Notes under the pieces: model-generated
The model's input: only the letters and a program-made list of their open reading frames with translations
The model's database searches: none
Told to the model about the DNA's origin: nothing
Shown here: positions 7,511 to 8,468 of the stretch, piece after piece
How positions within the stretch are numbered: the first letter of the stretch is position 1
How the letters are laid out: each line of letters starts with the position of its first letter
DNA from: Methylococcaceae bacterium
GTDB lineage: Bacteria; Pseudomonadota; Gammaproteobacteria; Methylococcales; Methylomonadaceae
Length of the DNA: 8,468 nucleotides
Assembly: GCA_947484105.1 (NCBI GenBank)
Contig: CANKON010000050.1
Span: forward strand, 1-8,468
Direction: 5' to 3'
Program-made: the position numbers and the translations under genes

Positions 7511-8326
7511 TTAGTTTGGAACTTCGTTGAGTTGCTGCAATTTTTTTGCAGCAACTTGAGCGGGTTTCGAAGTTGGAAAATCGGTCATCACGCGGGTGAA
7601 ATACTCTTTGGCTTTTGCTGAGTTTCTAGCGTCCATTTCGAGTGAACCTAATTTCAAAAGTGCATCTGGCACTTTTTGACTGGTGGGATATTTTTCTAAA
7701 ACGGCGTTAAATGCCTTTTTTGCAGCGGGAATATCTTTATTCACGCGATACGCTTCGCCAAGCCAAAATTGTGCGTTATTTGCTAATGAATTCGTAGGGT
7801 CTTTGCTCAACAACGCGCTAAATTGACCGATTGCCTCAGCAACTTGTCCATTGCGAAAGGCTTCAAACGCTTGTTGATAAGGCGTTTGTGAAACCACCGC
7901 AGGGGTTGGATTTGCGGTGGGAGTAGCAGGTTTGGGTGGCGGTGCTGATTCCACAACAGGTTCAGGTTCTTTCACCGTTGGTGCGGGTGATTCTGTCGAA
8001 ACTGTTGGTTTCGCACCGCTCATTTTACTTTCAACTTGTTGCAAACGGTCATCAAAATCCGCAAACATCGCCGATTGTTTCTTTTTCAATTCGGCGAGGG
8101 TGTTAGCTTGTTCTTCAATTTTACCGTTAAGTTGTTGAATTTCTGCCTGCGCCTCATCTAAACGAGTCATCAATTCAAACGTGCTATTCATTGGCGCACT
8201 GATTGCAGCAGGCGTTTGAGTCGGCGCACCCATGGGATAACTCGAATTATCAATCACAGGTGCAAGCGAATCTGCTAAAGCAAACTGACTCACGCTGAAA
8301 AGTAAAATTGCAGAAAGTTTTTTCAT
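7511..8326 (-). CDS. cpoB: Cell division coordinator CpoB (YbgF)
   Basis: CpoB is a periplasmic Tol-Pal partner that links outer-membrane constriction to PBP1B/LpoB peptidoglycan synthesis in E. coli. From the ATG at 8326 the protein has 271 residues. The signal peptide is MKKLSAILLFSVSQFALA with cleavage after residue 18. A coiled-coil segment follows at about 50-105 (TRLDEAQAEIQQLNGKIEEQANTL and onward), the trimerisation region of this family. A Pro/Thr/Val-rich linker spans about 106-145, and a TPR-type domain with three repeats fills about 147-265 (YQQAFEAFRNGQVAEAIGQF, AQFWLGEAYRV, ALLKLGSLEMDA). The frame extends to a TTG at 8338 inside pal, but the ATG begins one base after the pal stop and gives a proper signal peptide, so I use it. 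It follows pal directly, as in other tol-pal clusters. Confidence 0.95.
   Translation of the reverse strand: MKKLSAILLFSVSQFALADSLAPVIDNSSYPMGAPTQTPAAISAPMNSTFELMTRLDEAQAEIQQLNGKIEEQANTLAELKKKQSAMFADFDDRLQQVESKMSGAKPTVSTESPAPTVKEPEPVVESAPPPKPATPTANPTPAVVSQTPYQQAFEAFRNGQVAEAIGQFSALLSKDPTNSLANNAQFWLGEAYRVNKDIPAAKKAFNAVLEKYPTSQKVPDALLKLGSLEMDARNSAKAKEYFTRVMTDFPTSKPAQVAAKKLQQLNEVPN
7530..7556 (-). other. Stem-loop at the 3' end of cpoB, just upstream of queE
   Basis: An 11-bp perfect inverted repeat: on the minus strand AGTTGCTGCAA (7556-7546) pairs with TTGCAGCAACT (7540-7530) around an AAAAA loop. It lies in the codons for VAAKKLQQL of CpoB and ends 19 bases before the queE ATG. No U-tract follows, so it is unlikely to be a full terminator. 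It may modulate readthrough, RNA processing or ribosome access at the tol-pal/que boundary. Confidence 0.5.
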
Positions 8327-8327
8327 T

Positions 8328-8468
8328 TTAGTAAGCAATTTCGACGCGACGATTTAATTCCCAAGATGATTCATCATGTCCCATTGCTACAGGTTTTTCT
8401 TCGCCGTAACTGACAATACCAATTTGGCTTTCAGAAACACCTTGTGCTTTCAACATACCTGCAACCGT
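8328..8468 (-). CDS. pal: Peptidoglycan-associated lipoprotein Pal, C-terminal end (5' part outside window)
   Basis: The last 46 codons of pal, too short for an ORF finder because the start lies beyond the right edge. The frame reads [15 protein letters not shown] and ends in [12 protein letters not shown] followed by TAA at 8330-8328. [14 protein letters not shown] and the terminal NRRVEI are the end of an OmpA-like peptidoglycan-binding domain, where the Arg of NRR belongs to the conserved meso-DAP-binding region. Pal is an outer-membrane lipoprotein that binds peptidoglycan and TolB. Its stop is one base before the cpoB ATG, matching the standard pal-cpoB arrangement; tolB would be expected further upstream on the minus strand, outside this window. 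Confidence 0.95.
   Translation of the reverse strand, partial: TVAGMLKAQGVSESQIGIVSYGEEKPVAMGHDESSWELNRRVEIAY

Noticed and set aside
7894..7920. 8-bp inverted repeat CCACCGCA / TGCGGTGG with an 11-base loop
   Set aside because: It lies in the Pro/Val/Ala-rich linker of cpoB, where repetitive GC-rich codons produce such pairs by chance; no U-tract and no gene boundary nearby.

Overview
This window looks like an ordinary chromosomal segment of a gammaproteobacterium with moderately AT-rich DNA. The lineage call rests on gene order and protein similarity recalled from known families: pal-cpoB-queE-queC and yffB-dapE are both familiar gammaproteobacterial linkages. I cannot fix the genus from the sequence. 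Coding density is very high and no stretch longer than about 80 bases lacks a gene. I see no tRNA, rRNA, CRISPR array, insertion sequence, phage gene or riboswitch.

Layout: the plus strand holds the 3' part of clpB (cut by the window's left edge), then, 30 bases later, a CorA-type divalent cation transporter with an MgtE_N-like front end. This pair converges on a long minus-strand block, and the two stop codons meet in a shared TTAA. Read in its direction of transcription, the minus block is pal (cut by the right edge), cpoB, queE, queC, a small acidic unknown protein, a YffB/ArsC-Spx-family protein, dapE, an NlpE-like periplasmic protein, and tldD. Many junctions are tight: pal/cpoB 1 base apart, cpoB/queE and queE/queC directly abutting, small ORF/yffB sharing one base (TAATG), and yffB/dapE sharing ATGA.

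Functions: Pal and CpoB belong to the Tol-Pal envelope-constriction system. QueE and QueC are two steps of the 7-cyano-7-deazaguanine (preQ0) pathway for queuosine. DapE makes LL-diaminopimelate for peptidoglycan and lysine. The NlpE-like protein is a periplasmic CXXC protein without a lipobox. TldD is one subunit of the TldD/TldE metalloprotease. ClpB is the disaggregase.

Points worth a second look: the 81-residue acidic protein translationally linked to yffB-dapE; a CorA protein whose GMN signature reads GMS; an NlpE-like protein that appears soluble rather than lipid-anchored; and three strong stem-loops without U-tracts at gene boundaries (end of corA/tldD, between nlpE and tldD, end of cpoB). 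The intergenic hairpin between nlpE and tldD may be one copy of a dispersed palindromic repeat. Several apparent upstream starts are TTG codons that I consider wrong; corrected ATG starts are used for tldD, dapE and cpoB, and a downstream ATG is preferred for the nlpE-like gene. I found no convincing undescribed multi-gene system.
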